Positions 28,938 to 42,532 are shown, counted from the stretch's first letter. The stretch is DNA of 64,000 nucleotides from Chromohalobacter moromii (GCF_023091865.1 NZ_JAHXDI010000004.1:62001-126000), one strand, 5' to 3'. Translations and numbers: made by a program. Notes: generated by a model from the letters alone, not told the origin.

Positions 28938-29009
28938 ATGGATCTGGATGCCCCCTCATTCCGTAGAGCCCATGCGTTGATGCGCGCAGTCAAACGCTGG
29001 CGATGGTGA
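28938..29009 (+). CDS. putative trp leader peptide upstream of trpE
   Basis: A 23-codon ORF ending in the residues MRAVKRWRW and TGA; the Met of that ending (28980) could be an alternative start. Two Trp codons flank a single Arg just before the stop. This is the hallmark of ribosome-mediated control by charged tRNA-Trp, and trpE of Pseudomonas putida is reported to be controlled by attenuation. The segment GGCGA inside the Trp codons can pair with TCGCC at 29013-29017, and this competes with a GCCGAC (29015-29020) / GTCGGC (29031-29036) hairpin. I could not find a stem followed by a T-run, so a classical terminator is not shown. The ribosome binding site is weak. Confidence 0.6.
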   Translation: MDLDAPSFRRAHALMRAVKRWRW

Positions 29010-29093
29010 TGCTCGCCGACCCGTCTGTGTGTCGGCCTCATGCGGAAGTGCGAATTCGTCACGACGTAGACTTTCACCAAAGGAATGCAGGGC

Positions 29094-30584
29094 ATGATGA
29101 CCCCCGAACGCTTCACCGAGCTGGCGCAGGCTGGCTATAACCGTATCCCCGTGACCCGCGAAGTACTCGCAGATCTCGACACGCCGCTCTCTACCTATCT
29201 CAAGTTGGCCGATGCGCCCTGGACCTTCCTGCTCGAGTCCGTGCAGGGCGGCGAGAAATGGGGGCGTTACTCGATCATCGGCTTACCGAGTCGCGAGCGC
29301 ATCGAAGTGCGCGGCCAAGTAGTACGGCATATCGCCGATGGCGAAGTGCTCGGCGCCACCGAGGTCGAAGACCCGTTGGCGTGGATCGAGCAGTTTCAAG
29401 CGCGCTTCAAGGTGCCGCAGGTCGACGATCAGCCGCGTTTCGATGGCGGTTTGGTCGGGTATTTCGGTCACGACACCATCCGTTATATCGAACCGCGCCT
29501 GCGGGGCGTGGAAAAGCCTGATCCCATCGGGGTGCCGGACATCCTGCTGATGGTCTGCGATGAGTTGGTGGTTTTCGATAACCTTTCCGGGCGTCTGACG
29601 CTGTGGACGCACGCCGATCCCGACGCGACGGATGCCTATCCGCAGGCCTTGGAGCGTCTCGAGGCGCTGGAAATGAAGCTGCGTAGCGCCACGCTCAATA
29701 CCGTCAGCCCCGGTACCGGAGGGCCGGCGGTGGAGGAGGGGCACTTTACTTCCGGGTTTACCGAGGCGGGCTTCAAGGACGCGGTCGAACAAATCAAGGA
29801 ATACGTGCTCGCTGGCGATGTCATGCAATGCGTGCCGTCGCAACGCATGACGATCCCCTATCGCGCGGCGCCACTGGACCTGTATCGCGCGCTACGTAGC
29901 CTCAATCCATCGCCTTACATGTTCTTCTTCAACCTCGACGATCATCATGTGGTCGGGTCGTCGCCGGAAATCCTCACGCGCCTGGAAGACGGCGAAGTCA
30001 CCGTGCGTCCCATCGCCGGCACGCGAGTGCGAGGCCAAAATGAAGCGGAAGACAAGGCGCTCGAGGCCGAACTGCTTGCCGACCCCAAGGAGATCGCCGA
30101 GCACCTGATGCTGATCGATCTGGGCCGCAACGACATAGGGCGCATCAGCGAAACCGGCTCGGTAGAAGTCACCGACAACATGGCGATCGAGCGCTACTCG
30201 CACGTCATGCATATCGTTTCCCATGTGACCGGCAAGCTGAAGCCCGGCATGTCGGCACTCGATGTGCTGCGCGCCACCTTCCCGGCGGGCACGCTTTCCG
30301 GCGCGCCCAAGTTCCGCGCCTTGCAGATCCTCGACGAACTCGAGCCGGTCAAACGCGGCGTATATGGCGGGGCGGTCGGTTATCTTTCCTGGCACGGCAA
30401 CATGGATACCGCCATCGCCATTCGCACGGCGGTCATCAAGGACGGCCAGCTACATGTACAGGCGGGCGCGGGTATCGTCGCCGACTCGGTGCCCGAGCAG
30501 GAGTGGCAGGAAACGCTCAATAAAGGCCGCGCATTGTTTCGCGCGGTGGCGATGGCCGAGCGGGGCCTCGACAATCTCGGTTGA
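29094..30584 (+). CDS. trpE: anthranilate synthase component I
   Basis: A 496-residue chorismate-using enzyme that makes anthranilate with ammonia from TrpG. The N-terminal segment [18 protein letters not shown] carries the Trp feedback-binding LLES motif. The C-terminal chorismate domain has [29 protein letters not shown] and [11 protein letters not shown]. The start [19 protein letters not shown] is preferred because AAGGA (29080-29084) abuts an earlier ATG at 29085 and is well spaced for 29094. TrpE is separated from trpGDC by 1.3 kb, as in pseudomonads. Confidence 0.96.
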   Translation: MMTPERFTELAQAGYNRIPVTREVLADLDTPLSTYLKLADAPWTFLLESVQGGEKWGRYSIIGLPSRERIEVRGQVVRHIADGEVLGATEVEDPLAWIEQFQARFKVPQVDDQPRFDGGLVGYFGHDTIRYIEPRLRGVEKPDPIGVPDILLMVCDELVVFDNLSGRLTLWTHADPDATDAYPQALERLEALEMKLRSATLNTVSPGTGGPAVEEGHFTSGFTEAGFKDAVEQIKEYVLAGDVMQCVPSQRMTIPYRAAPLDLYRALRSLNPSPYMFFFNLDDHHVVGSSPEILTRLEDGEVTVRPIAGTRVRGQNEAEDKALEAELLADPKEIAEHLMLIDLGRNDIGRISETGSVEVTDNMAIERYSHVMHIVSHVTGKLKPGMSALDVLRATFPAGTLSGAPKFRALQILDELEPVKRGVYGGAVGYLSWHGNMDTAIAIRTAVIKDGQLHVQAGAGIVADSVPEQEWQETLNKGRALFRAVAMAERGLDNLG

Positions 30585-30616
30585 TGTGGCTGTAGGGTCA
30601 CACGTATGCGGGGAGG

Positions 30617-30644
30617 ACGGCGCTGCGTTATGACGTAGCGCCGT
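30617..30644. terminator. hairpin between convergent trpE and a small gene
   Basis: A 12-base-pair stem (ACGGCGCTGCGT / ACGTAGCGCCGT, one G-T pair) with a TATG loop. It has no T-tract, so termination is inferred from its place between convergent genes. Confidence 0.55.
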
Positions 30645-30655
30645 GCAAGACACGC

Positions 30656-30799
30656 TTAGCGAGAAGACGAGTCGTTGGATGATTTCTTGCGACGATTCTG
30701 GTACTTATCGGCCATCTGCTTGGCCGTTCGCTTTGCCTTTTCGCGGTTCTCGGGCTTACGGAACCAGTTGGCAATGGCTGCGCCTATCATGCGTTTCAT
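30656..30799 (-). CDS. small basic hypothetical protein (47 residues)
   Basis: The sequence MKRMIGAAIANWFRKPENRE is followed by a Lys/Arg-rich, Ser-ending tail (to the stop at 30656). An ideal AGGAGG lies five bases before the ATG at 30799, which argues that it is a real gene although it is very short. The frame is open for 26 codons upstream, but the ribosome binding site decides the start. The first 15 residues could form a short amphipathic helix; the remainder is highly charged. I do not recognise a family and no function is assigned. Confidence 0.6.
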   Translation of the reverse strand: MKRMIGAAIANWFRKPENREKAKRTAKQMADKYQNRRKKSSNDSSSR

Positions 30800-30960
30800 T
30801 GGTGCCTCCTGCGGATGAGGAATGCCTCTAAGCCATGTCTTTAAAATAGATATGGCGTCGTCGCGCGGCGAGATCAAGTGCCAGCCGTGATCGTGCCGTC
30901 AATACTCGGCACGGTACGTCTTACGCGCAGTGGTACCAATAGTAGGGCCGTTTGGAGAAG

Positions 30961-31413
30961 TTAGCCTCCAACAAAAGACGTGGCCTGATCGGCAACCATC
31001 CCACAGGCTTTCTCGCCGACCTTGTCGCCGAGGGACGTCAGGTTGAATTCCTGATCCTCGCCTTGAAGGATACCGCTCAAGCCTTGCTGGTAGTCGCTGT
31101 CATCGGTGGGTTCGGAATTGACCCCCAACTGTTCCATGACCTGATTCTTCGCGATGTCGGCAGTACTACCGAGATAGCCGTTATCTTGGCAATAGCTGAT
31201 CACGCCCGTGAGATTGGTAAGGCTTCCGGGGTTGAAGGAACCGCTGGATAACGTGCTCAACAGGCTGGCGCTTCCATTGCCTCCTCCTCCGCTGCCGGAC
31301 ATCATGTCTGCTGCCTCGTCTTTCATGCTATCGAGAGAAAAAGCCTGCGCTTGCCCAATAGACATGAGACCTAGAAAACCGGCGAGGGCGAAGTTTTTAA
31401 AACGTGTATCCAT
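30961..31413 (-). CDS. DUF2501 family periplasmic protein (YjjA-like)
   Basis: A 150-residue protein with a signal peptide cleaved near GQAQAF, then a Gly/Ser-rich linker (GSGGGGNGSAS) and a helical domain with two Cys (in ISYCQDNGYL and EKACGMV) that could form a disulfide. The pattern CQDNGYL...KNQVMEQLG matches DUF2501/YjjA. The role is unknown. Gly and Ser are unusually frequent in residues 39-60. Confidence 0.82.
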   Translation of the reverse strand: MDTRFKNFALAGFLGLMSIGQAQAFSLDSMKDEAADMMSGSGGGGNGSASLLSTLSSGSFNPGSLTNLTGVISYCQDNGYLGSTADIAKNQVMEQLGVNSEPTDDSDYQQGLSGILQGEDQEFNLTSLGDKVGEKACGMVADQATSFVGG

Positions 31414-31664
31414 ACAGTCGTATCCATGTCAGTAAAGAGCGATCTCCTACCTGCGCAGCACGTAGGAGCATCTTTGTGACCAGCTATTTTCAGGGATGTT
31501 CCTGCTGGAAGGTCATGCGCTCACAGGAATGTTCGTGCCATGGGCGAGTAGATACGATCGGCAGAGGTTCATGTGATAGGTGCGATAGATAAAGCGTCGT
31601 GTGGGCGTGAAAAGGGTGTGGCGTCGGTCTGGCGTTTTCAGACATCGAGGGCGGCGGCGAGCGC

Positions 31665-31694
31665 TTGACATGGCCCGTGACGCGCGAGCACTAT
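31665..31694 (+). promoter_or_regulatory. possible sigma-70 promoter of trpGDC
   Basis: A perfect TTGACA -35 box at 31665-31670 is followed after 18 bases by CACTAT (31689-31694), a weak -10 box. Initiation here would fall close to 31701, the first base of the putative leader ATG, so the leader might be leaderless or the true -10 may differ. Confidence 0.45.
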
Positions 31695-31700
31695 TGAGGC

Positions 31701-31751
31701 ATGAATATACCAGATCTGACATTCGGTCCCATGAAGTGGTGGCGCTCCTGA
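31701..31751 (+). CDS. trpL: trp leader peptide upstream of trpG
   Basis: The 16-residue ORF MNIPDLTFGPMKWWRS has tandem Trp codons (31737-31742) near its end, much like the Gly-Trp-Trp-Arg ending of the E. coli trp leader. Starvation for charged tRNA-Trp would stall the ribosome here. An internal ATG (MKWWRS) is an alternative start. It is immediately followed by mutually exclusive RNA stems and a canonical terminator, which together make the assignment strong even though the ribosome binding site is poor. Confidence 0.82.
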   Translation: MNIPDLTFGPMKWWRS

Positions 31752-31807
31752 GCGAGGGGCGGCACGCTTGCGACTGAACGAAATGCCGCCGTCAGGGCGG
31801 CATTTTT
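31737..31807 (+). promoter_or_regulatory. trpGDC transcription attenuator
   Basis: Three alternative pairings are visible. GCTCC (31744-31748) in the Trp/Arg-codon region can pair with GGGGC (31756-31760). GGCGGCA (31758-31764) can instead pair with TGCCGCC (31784-31790) as antiterminator. AAATGCCGCC (31781-31790) pairs perfectly with GGCGGCATTT (31796-31805) over a five-base loop, and a run of five T follows: the terminator. Stalling at the tandem Trp codons would free the second segment to form the antiterminator. This is the classical attenuation layout. Confidence 0.88.
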
Positions 31808-31932
31808 GTGTCTATCGCTCCCTGCACGGCTGGCATACCTGGAGAGACCGACTCGGGTAAGATTGTGAATCACAATCTGCATTATCAAGAGCTCATGCCA
31901 AAGAACTTAATGAGAAACAGGACTTTATCGCC

Positions 31933-32520
31933 ATGTCCGTGCTGATGATCGATAATTACGACAGCTTTACCTATAACGTCGTGCAGTATCTGGCGGAGTT
32001 GGGGGCCGACGTCGTCACCTACCGCAACGACGCCATCACCCTCGAGGAGATCGAGCGCCTTGCGCCGAGTCATTTGGTGATCTCGCCGGGGCCGTGCACG
32101 CCCAATGAGGCGGGCATTTCGCTCGAGGCTGTGCGTTATTTCGCAGGCAAGCTGCCGATCTTGGGGATTTGTCTAGGGCATCAGGCCATTGGGCAGGTCT
32201 TTGGCGGCGAGGTGGTGCGGGCGCCACAGGTCATGCATGGCAAGACCTCGCGGGTCGAGCACGATGGTCGCGGTGTGTTCGATGGCCTGGCCAACCCGCT
32301 CGAGGTGACGCGTTATCACTCGCTGGTGGTGGCCGAGCAGGGACTGCCGGAATGTCTCGAGATCTCGGCGCGCGTCGTGGCCGATGACGTCACCCCCGGT
32401 TTGATCATGGGCATGCGCCACAAGACGCTGGATATCGAGGGCGTGCAGTTCCATCCCGAATCGATCATGACCCGTCAGGGCCACGAGCTTTTGGCCAACT
32501 TTCTGAAACGCCGCGCGTAA
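31933..32520 (+). CDS. trpG: anthranilate synthase component II (glutamine amidotransferase)
   Basis: A 195-residue class I glutamine amidotransferase that supplies ammonia to TrpE. The nucleophile Cys is in [12 protein letters not shown] (near residue 79), the oxyanion region is [11 protein letters not shown], and the His/Glu pair is in VQFHPESI. It may also serve aminodeoxychorismate synthase, as in organisms with a single amphibolic subunit. It is the first gene of trpGDC and its expression depends on the attenuator ending near 31807. Confidence 0.96.
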   Translation: MSVLMIDNYDSFTYNVVQYLAELGADVVTYRNDAITLEEIERLAPSHLVISPGPCTPNEAGISLEAVRYFAGKLPILGICLGHQAIGQVFGGEVVRAPQVMHGKTSRVEHDGRGVFDGLANPLEVTRYHSLVVAEQGLPECLEISARVVADDVTPGLIMGMRHKTLDIEGVQFHPESIMTRQGHELLANFLKRRA

Positions 32521-32533
32521 CGAGGAGCGAAAC

Positions 32534-33565
32534 ATGCAGATGCGAGAAGCCATCGGCGCGGTGATGCGTCGTCACCACTTGAGCTTCGATGACACCCACT
32601 CGGTGATGAAAGCGATCATGACCGGTGAGGCCAGCGACGCCCAGATCGGCGGCTTTCTGATCGGCCTGTCGATGAAGGGCGAGACGGCCGACGAGATCAC
32701 GGCGGCCGCGCAGGTGATGCGTGAATTGATGCTGCCCGTCGAGGTCGACCGTACGCACCTGGTGGATATCGTCGGCACGGGCGGCGACGGGGCCAACCTG
32801 TTCAACGTCTCCACGGCCTCTAGCTTCGTGGTCGCCGCCGCCGGTGGCCGCGTCGCCAAACACGGCAATCGTAGCGTGTCGTCGTCTTCCGGGAGCGCCG
32901 ACTTGTTCGATGTGGCGGGCATTTCGCTGGATCTGCCGCCGAATGAAGTGGCGCGCTGCATCCAGGAAGTCGGGGTGGGCTTCATGTTCGCACCCATGCA
33001 TCACCAGGCCATGCGGCATGCCATCGGCCCGCGTCGTGAGATGGGGGTGCGCACCGTGTTCAACATCCTCGGGCCACTGACCAATCCCGCCAATACGCCG
33101 AACCAGCTACTGGGCGTCTACGATCCCGCGTTGCTGACGGTCATGGCGGAAGCCTTGAAGCGACTCGGCAGCGACCATGTGCTGGTCGTCAATGCCGAGG
33201 ACGGTCTTGACGAGATTTCCCTGGCCGCGCCGACGCACGTGGCCGAGTTGCAGGACGGCGAGATTCGCGAATACACCATCGCGCCGGAGGACTTCGGCAT
33301 CGAACGCCAGTCGCTAGAGCCACTGAAAGTTGTGACCGCCGAGGATAGTCTCAAGCTGGTCAAGGCTGCACTCGTGGGCGAAGGGCCGGCGGCGGATATC
33401 GTGGCGCTGAATGCAGGGGCCGCGCTTTACGCTGCTGGTGTAGCGGACACGTTGAAAGAGGGCGTGATCTTGGCGCAGGATGCTCAAGGGTCCAAGCTGC
33501 CGTTGGAGAAGATGAAAGAACTCGCGGATTTCACGCGCATTCTGGCGCATAAGGACGACCGCTGA
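32534..33565 (+). CDS. trpD: anthranilate phosphoribosyltransferase
   Basis: A 343-residue type III phosphoribosyltransferase joining anthranilate and PRPP. The PRPP-binding [14 protein letters not shown] is near residue 80, [15 protein letters not shown] binds anthranilate and the diphosphate, and [10 protein letters not shown] is another family motif. It begins 13 bases after trpG with GAGGAG before its ATG, and its TGA overlaps the first base of the trpC ATG. Confidence 0.97.
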   Translation: MQMREAIGAVMRRHHLSFDDTHSVMKAIMTGEASDAQIGGFLIGLSMKGETADEITAAAQVMRELMLPVEVDRTHLVDIVGTGGDGANLFNVSTASSFVVAAAGGRVAKHGNRSVSSSSGSADLFDVAGISLDLPPNEVARCIQEVGVGFMFAPMHHQAMRHAIGPRREMGVRTVFNILGPLTNPANTPNQLLGVYDPALLTVMAEALKRLGSDHVLVVNAEDGLDEISLAAPTHVAELQDGEIREYTIAPEDFGIERQSLEPLKVVTAEDSLKLVKAALVGEGPAADIVALNAGAALYAAGVADTLKEGVILAQDAQGSKLPLEKMKELADFTRILAHKDDR

Positions 33566-34377
33566 TGAGCCACGACCACGACACCGGCCTGCCGACGATT
33601 CTGGCCAAGATTCTGGCGCGCAAGGACGACGAGATACGCGAGCGGCGGGCGCGCATCAGTGAAGTGCAGCTTCTGGAACAGGCGCGCCAGCAAGCCGCCC
33701 CGCGAGGCTTCGTCGCCGCGCTCGAGCGCGGCATTGCGGTGGGTGACCCGGCGGTCATCGCCGAGGTCAAGAAGGCTTCGCCCTCCAAGGGCGTGATCCG
33801 CGAGGACTTCCAGCCGGCCCAGATCGCCAAGTCATACGCCGAGGCAGGGGCCAGTTGCCTCTCGGTGTTGACCGATGCCGACTTCTTCCAGGGCCACGAG
33901 CGTGACCTGCAGGCGGCGCGCGAGGCCTGCGCACTGCCGGTGATCCGCAAGGATTTCATCGTCGACTCTTATCAGGTCAGCGAGGCGCGGGCCATCGGCG
34001 CGGACTGCATCCTGCTGATCGTCGCGGCACTCGACGACGCCCGCCTGAAAGCCTTTCACCAACAAGCGCATGAGCTGGGCATGGACGTGCTGGTGGAAGT
34101 CCACGATGCCCATGAGCTTGAGCGCGCGCTGGCGTTGGATTTGACGCTGGTAGGAATCAACAATCGCGATTTGCGCACCTTCGAGACCTCATTGGCGACG
34201 ACCTTCGAGCTGCTGCCGCGCATTCCACAGCATGTCACGGTCGTTACCGAATCGGGCATCCACACGCGTGACGATGTCGAGCACATGCGTGAGCACGACG
34301 TGAATGCCTTCCTGGTCGGCGAGGCCTTCATGCGCGAGGCGGACCCGGGCAGTGCCTTGCGTCGCCTGTTTTTCTAG
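33565..34377 (+). CDS. trpC: indole-3-glycerol-phosphate synthase
   Basis: A 270-residue TIM-barrel enzyme that closes the indole ring. Catalytic Lys and Glu are in [13 protein letters not shown] and the second Lys in [26 protein letters not shown] and [12 protein letters not shown] are further family motifs. It stands alone and is not fused to TrpF, unlike the E. coli protein. It is the last gene of the trpGDC operon. Confidence 0.97.
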   Translation: MSHDHDTGLPTILAKILARKDDEIRERRARISEVQLLEQARQQAAPRGFVAALERGIAVGDPAVIAEVKKASPSKGVIREDFQPAQIAKSYAEAGASCLSVLTDADFFQGHERDLQAAREACALPVIRKDFIVDSYQVSEARAIGADCILLIVAALDDARLKAFHQQAHELGMDVLVEVHDAHELERALALDLTLVGINNRDLRTFETSLATTFELLPRIPQHVTVVTESGIHTRDDVEHMREHDVNAFLVGEAFMREADPGSALRRLFF

Positions 34378-34410
34378 ACGCGCATTCGCCAGTTTCTTAT
34401 GCCGTCCCCT

Positions 34411-34435
34411 ATCGGGCCGCCTTGTGCGGCCCGAT
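34411..34435. terminator. hairpin between convergent trpC and antiporter genes
   Basis: A perfect 10-base-pair stem (ATCGGGCCGC / GCGGCCCGAT) with a five-base loop, 33 bases after trpC. No T-run follows on either strand. Confidence 0.6.
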
Positions 34436-34465
34436 GGCGTTGGGGTATTCAGAATTTTGGGGCGT

Positions 34466-36265
34466 TCAGAATTCGGGGGAGTCGGGGTAGATCAAACTGA
34501 TCAGGGTGTCCCCGGCACGAGGGGTAAGCGGTGCCCGGTCGTTGGCGACCCGAATGCGGCCGTTGGGGCCGATACAGAATAGGGGCAACAAGCGGTTCTG
34601 GTGCGCCTGGCGATAGTTCTCGATGTTGAAGTTGGCACTCAGCTTGGTCTTGCGAACCTCGCCGCCACGGTAGACCACGCTCGAGAGCTGGGCATACGTC
34701 ACGTCTTCACCGAAGACCATGGGCAGATGATCCAACGCCTGCTCTTGATGGCGTTGTGCGTGCTTGCTGGTGCCCGCCGCAAGACGAAAGACTTTGCCGT
34801 GCCCTAGCACATGCTCGAAATGCAGGATCGCCAGGTTGTTCAGTTCGCGGTAGGGCGACAACGGTAGCAGGTGGCCGATACCGGTCAGTTCGAGATGCTG
34901 GGTGGCATGCTCGGAGAGCGGGTTGCCGTAGTAGACAGGCAAACCGGCCATGCGCGCTTCCTGCACCGCGTCCCAACTGTTGTCGGTCAGGCGCACGGTG
35001 AAGCCGGATTCTTCCAACGCCTTGGCGATGGTACGGGCCACCGGGTTGGCGCCGATGATCAGAAAGCCGGCGGGCGGCGGTTCGCTGACCTTCAATGCCA
35101 GCGCAATGGGGCGCGACAGCAAGCTTTGCACTACGACGGTGCTGATGATGACCAGGAAGGTGACCGGCACCAGCATTTCCGCGCCCGGCATGTTCAGGTT
35201 CTCGAGCTTGAGGGCGAACAGCGAGGCCACGGCGGCGGCGACGATGCCGCGCGGCGAGAGCCATGCCAGCAACGCTTTCTCTCGCCAGTTGAGCCGAGTG
35301 CCCAGGGTGCAGACCCATACCGCCAGAGGACGGGCCACGCCCACCAAGATGAGCAGGAACGCCCAGGCAGGCCAAGAAAGCTGCGCCAACTGATCGACGG
35401 TCAAGCGTGCGGCGAGCAGGATGAAAAGCCCCGAGATCAACAGCAAAGAGAGCGTTTCCTTGAACTCGATGATTTGCTGCGTGGGGACGCCGCGCATATT
35501 GGCCAGCCACACGCCCATCACCGTCACGGTCAACAGCCCGGATTCGTGAAAGAGCATGTTGGAGAGCGTGAACAGCGACAGCATGGCCATCAGCGTGCCG
35601 AAGCTGTGCAGGCGCTGCGGCAACCAGTGGTGGCGCAGGACACAGCCCCACAGATAGCCCCCCAGGCCGCCGAGCCCGAAACCGATCAGTGCCGTCTTGG
35701 CGAACAATACCAGGGTGTAGGTGGCAGCCCCGTTGGATGCGCCCAGGGCGACGAATTCGTACACCAGCACCGCGCCGATGGCGCCCACCGGATCGATCAG
35801 GATGCCTTCCCAGCGCAGGATCTGCGAAAGGTGTTCGCGGGCACGCAGCGTCTGCAACATGGGCAGCACCACTGTCGGCCCCGTCACCACCAGCACGGCG
35901 CCCAGGACGCTGGCCATTTCCCACGACAGTCCCAGGGTATAACGTGCCGCGACGATGCCGATGATGCCGGTGACCAGTGCTCCCCAGGTGACGAGCCGAC
36001 GTACGATGTGGCCATGGCCGCGCAGATCGCCGAAGTCGAGCGTCAGGCTGCCCTCGAACAAGATCACCGCCACCGCCAGCGAAACGAGCGGGAACAGCAG
36101 GTCGCCGAGCAGCGCATCGGGCTGGAGCAGACCGGTCACGGGGCCCATGACGATACCCACGATCAAAAGCGGCAGGATCGCCGGCAACTTGAGACGCCAG
36201 GCCAGCCATTGGCAGATCAGCGCGAGCAGGCCGATCAAGGTCAGGTCGACGGCAGCGTGCTCCAT
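34466..36265 (-). CDS. cation:proton antiporter with C-terminal RCK/TrkA-N domain
   Basis: A 599-residue CPA1-type Na+(K+)/H+ antiporter. About 12-13 membrane helices occupy residues 1-395, with the transport-site region RWEGILIDPVGAIGAV (the Asp is expected in ion exchange). From about residue 400 a soluble RCK-like Rossmann domain begins (GFLIIGANPVARTIAKALEESG), then a TrkA-C-like tail ending TPRAGDTLISLIYP. This resembles the NhaP2/KefC-like regulators of K+ or Na+ flux under salt stress. The start at 36265 has AAGGAG eight bases upstream; the longer open frame has none. Confidence 0.88.
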   Translation of the reverse strand: MEHAAVDLTLIGLLALICQWLAWRLKLPAILPLLIVGIVMGPVTGLLQPDALLGDLLFPLVSLAVAVILFEGSLTLDFGDLRGHGHIVRRLVTWGALVTGIIGIVAARYTLGLSWEMASVLGAVLVVTGPTVVLPMLQTLRAREHLSQILRWEGILIDPVGAIGAVLVYEFVALGASNGAATYTLVLFAKTALIGFGLGGLGGYLWGCVLRHHWLPQRLHSFGTLMAMLSLFTLSNMLFHESGLLTVTVMGVWLANMRGVPTQQIIEFKETLSLLLISGLFILLAARLTVDQLAQLSWPAWAFLLILVGVARPLAVWVCTLGTRLNWREKALLAWLSPRGIVAAAVASLFALKLENLNMPGAEMLVPVTFLVIISTVVVQSLLSRPIALALKVSEPPPAGFLIIGANPVARTIAKALEESGFTVRLTDNSWDAVQEARMAGLPVYYGNPLSEHATQHLELTGIGHLLPLSPYRELNNLAILHFEHVLGHGKVFRLAAGTSKHAQRHQEQALDHLPMVFGEDVTYAQLSSVVYRGGEVRKTKLSANFNIENYRQAHQNRLLPLFCIGPNGRIRVANDRAPLTPRAGDTLISLIYPDSPEF

Positions 36266-36419
36266 GGTCGCGCTCCTTGGGGTGAACGAAAGCGCGAAGC
36301 CTAGCGTCGCCTCACGCCAGTTGCAATGCACGGCAAGCGTTAATGATGAATGTGTCTATACCGCTACTGGAATGCTCCCTTATGGCGTGTCTCGCTGCAC
36401 CGACTTGGTGTACATCGAC

Positions 36420-36620
36420 TCAGCGATTGAACAGCCACAACAGGGCCGATATGACCACGCTTACCAGGATCATGCTGGTGATCGGAAAATAGAAGGCGAA
36501 GCCCTCGCGCTTGATCGCGATATCACCGGGCAGATGCCCGAGCGGTAGCTTGGAAAGCCAGGGCCACAACAAGCCGATGACCACGATGGCCAGGCCAATG
36601 AAAATAAGCGTTCGAGACAT
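36420..36620 (-). CDS. DUF2905 family small membrane protein
   Basis: A 66-residue protein with two transmembrane helices (residues 5-25 and 45-63) linked by LPLGHLPGDIAIKREGFAFYF, the highly conserved DUF2905 loop. The function is unknown. It starts ten bases after the stop of the YdiJ-like gene and is probably expressed with it. Confidence 0.9.
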   Translation of the reverse strand: MSRTLIFIGLAIVVIGLLWPWLSKLPLGHLPGDIAIKREGFAFYFPITSMILVSVVISALLWLFNR

Positions 36621-36630
36621 CGTCGACGCC

Positions 36631-41261
<4,631 letters not shown>

Positions 41262-41272
41262 CGCCGCGTCCG

Positions 41273-41305
41273 CCATGCCATTGCTCGCCACGGGCAATGG
41301 CATGG
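41273..41305 (+). repeat. strong hairpin after serS
   Basis: A perfect 12-base-pair stem (CCATGCCATTGC / GCAATGGCATGG) with a nine-base loop, 12 bases after the serS stop. The T-tract is absent, so it may act as a 3'-end stabiliser or a weak terminator. Confidence 0.55.
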
Positions 41306-41355
41306 ATCTCTACTTGGTTATAACCTTCCAACCAGACGTTCCTTCCCTGCAATGC

Positions 41356-41396
41356 CGAGGAACCTTATCGTTTTGGCTATAAGACCTCGTTTTTTA
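41356..41396 (+). terminator. imperfect intrinsic terminator just before cobA
   Basis: CGAGG ... CCTCG with an inner TTAT / ATAA pairing is followed by a run of six T. The stem is interrupted by AACC and GA. It ends only about 20 bases before the cobA start, so either cobA is transcribed through it or it acts as a leader attenuator. Confidence 0.5.
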
Positions 41397-41415
41397 AGTC
41401 GAACCGGGAATAACG

Positions 41416-42288
41416 ATGCCTGTTTCTTCGCATGATGTGACATCGCGCTCGTCGCGTCCCCGACGTCTCCACGGCCATGTGGCGCTGGTCGGCGCGGGGC
41501 CCGGTGATCCGGAGCTACTGACGCTCAAGGCGCTACGCCTGCTGCAGGAAGCCGACATGGTGCTGCACGATCGCCTGGTCAGCGAGGAGATCGTGGCGTT
41601 GGCCAACCCCGAGGCCCGGCGATTGTACGTCGGCAAGGCGCGGTCGTCGCACAGCGTGCCTCAGGAAGGCATCAACCAGGCACTGGTCGACTGGGCGCGT
41701 GCCGGGCATCGCGTGGTGCGGCTCAAGGGCGGCGATCCGTTCATTTTCGGGCGTGGCGGCGAAGAACTGGAAACCCTGGCCCAGGCGGGCGTCGCGTTCG
41801 AAGTGGTGCCGGGCATCACTGCGGCCAGCGGCTGCGCCGCCTACGCGGGCATTCCCTTGACCCATCGCGATCATGCCCAGTCGGTGCGGTTCGTCACCGG
41901 GCATCTCAAGAACGGCGGCTGCGACCTCGAATGGCCGACGCTGGCGCGTCCCGGGCAGACGCTGGTGTTCTACATGGGGCTGGGCTCGCTGGCCACCATC
42001 CGCCATGAGCTGCAGGCGCATGGCATGTCCGGCGACACGCCCCTGGCCTTGATCGAACAGGGCACCACCGCGCGCCAGCGGGTGCATGTAGGCACCCTGG
42101 CGTCGCTTCCCGAAGGGCTGCTGGCCGCCATCGACACGGGAGACGTGCGACCGCCGACGCTGATCGTGGTCGGCGATGTGGTGTCGCTGCACGGTCGGCT
42201 GGAGTGGTTCGAGCCGGCGTCCTCGTCCACCCAGGGGTGGCGCGACGGCAAGCATCCCACGCCACTGGACAATGCCTCGAGCGCTTAG
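41416..42288 (+). CDS. cobA: uroporphyrinogen-III C-methyltransferase
   Basis: A 290-residue SAM-dependent methyltransferase that turns uroporphyrinogen III into precorrin-2, the entry to siroheme and cobalamin. Motifs are [36 protein letters not shown] and [21 protein letters not shown]. The dehydrogenase/chelatase half of CysG is absent, so this is the stand-alone SUMT. The C-terminal 30 residues are Ser/Pro-rich and variable. Because no cob genes adjoin it, a siroheme role for assimilatory nitrite and sulfite reductases is likely. Confidence 0.93.
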   Translation: MPVSSHDVTSRSSRPRRLHGHVALVGAGPGDPELLTLKALRLLQEADMVLHDRLVSEEIVALANPEARRLYVGKARSSHSVPQEGINQALVDWARAGHRVVRLKGGDPFIFGRGGEELETLAQAGVAFEVVPGITAASGCAAYAGIPLTHRDHAQSVRFVTGHLKNGGCDLEWPTLARPGQTLVFYMGLGSLATIRHELQAHGMSGDTPLALIEQGTTARQRVHVGTLASLPEGLLAAIDTGDVRPPTLIVVGDVVSLHGRLEWFEPASSSTQGWRDGKHPTPLDNASSA

Positions 42289-42314
42289 CAGGCGCTCTCT
42301 TTTCCCTTCTGCTT

Positions 42315-42339
42315 GCGCCCGCTCTCGAGACTCGGGCGC
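42315..42339 (+). terminator. hairpin after cobA
   Basis: GCGCCCG / CGGGCGC stem of seven base pairs with an 11-base loop, followed by CTTGTC. A weak terminator at most. Confidence 0.45.
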
Positions 42340-42376
42340 CTTGTCACTTGCGTCCTCTCTCTTTGTCTTGCGTGTG

Positions 42377-42393
42377 TGCACTTTTTTGGTGCT
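42377..42393 (+). promoter_or_regulatory. NtrC enhancer-like site 1
   Basis: TGCACTTTTTTGGTGCT fits the NtrC dyad GCACY-N5-RGTGC without mismatch and lies about 140 bases upstream of the -24 element of the urt promoter, a normal enhancer distance. Confidence 0.7.
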
Positions 42394-42439
42394 CATGGCG
42401 CCATTCCTCTTCCCCTTTGGTGCGCCCACCGATCCGGCG

Positions 42440-42456
42440 TGCGCCATTTAGGTGCG
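42440..42456 (+). promoter_or_regulatory. NtrC enhancer-like site 2
   Basis: TGCGCCATTTAGGTGCG matches the NtrC dyad GCACY-N5-RGTGC with one mismatch (GCGCC for GCACC). It lies about 77 bases upstream of the sigma-54 promoter and 63 bases from site 1 (start to start, six helical turns), so both could face the same side of the DNA. Confidence 0.55.
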
Positions 42457-42532
42457 GGCGGCTCGCCTTCGCGCTTTTTGTATACGCTATAAGTTCTTGT
42501 TCCTAATGCGGTTTGAAGGGCGGTGCACGAAG

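Noticed and set aside
34871-36304. 477-codon Gln/His-rich ORF antisense to the antiporter
   Set aside because: The composition is a mirror of a Leu/Ala-rich membrane protein on the other strand; there is no start signal.
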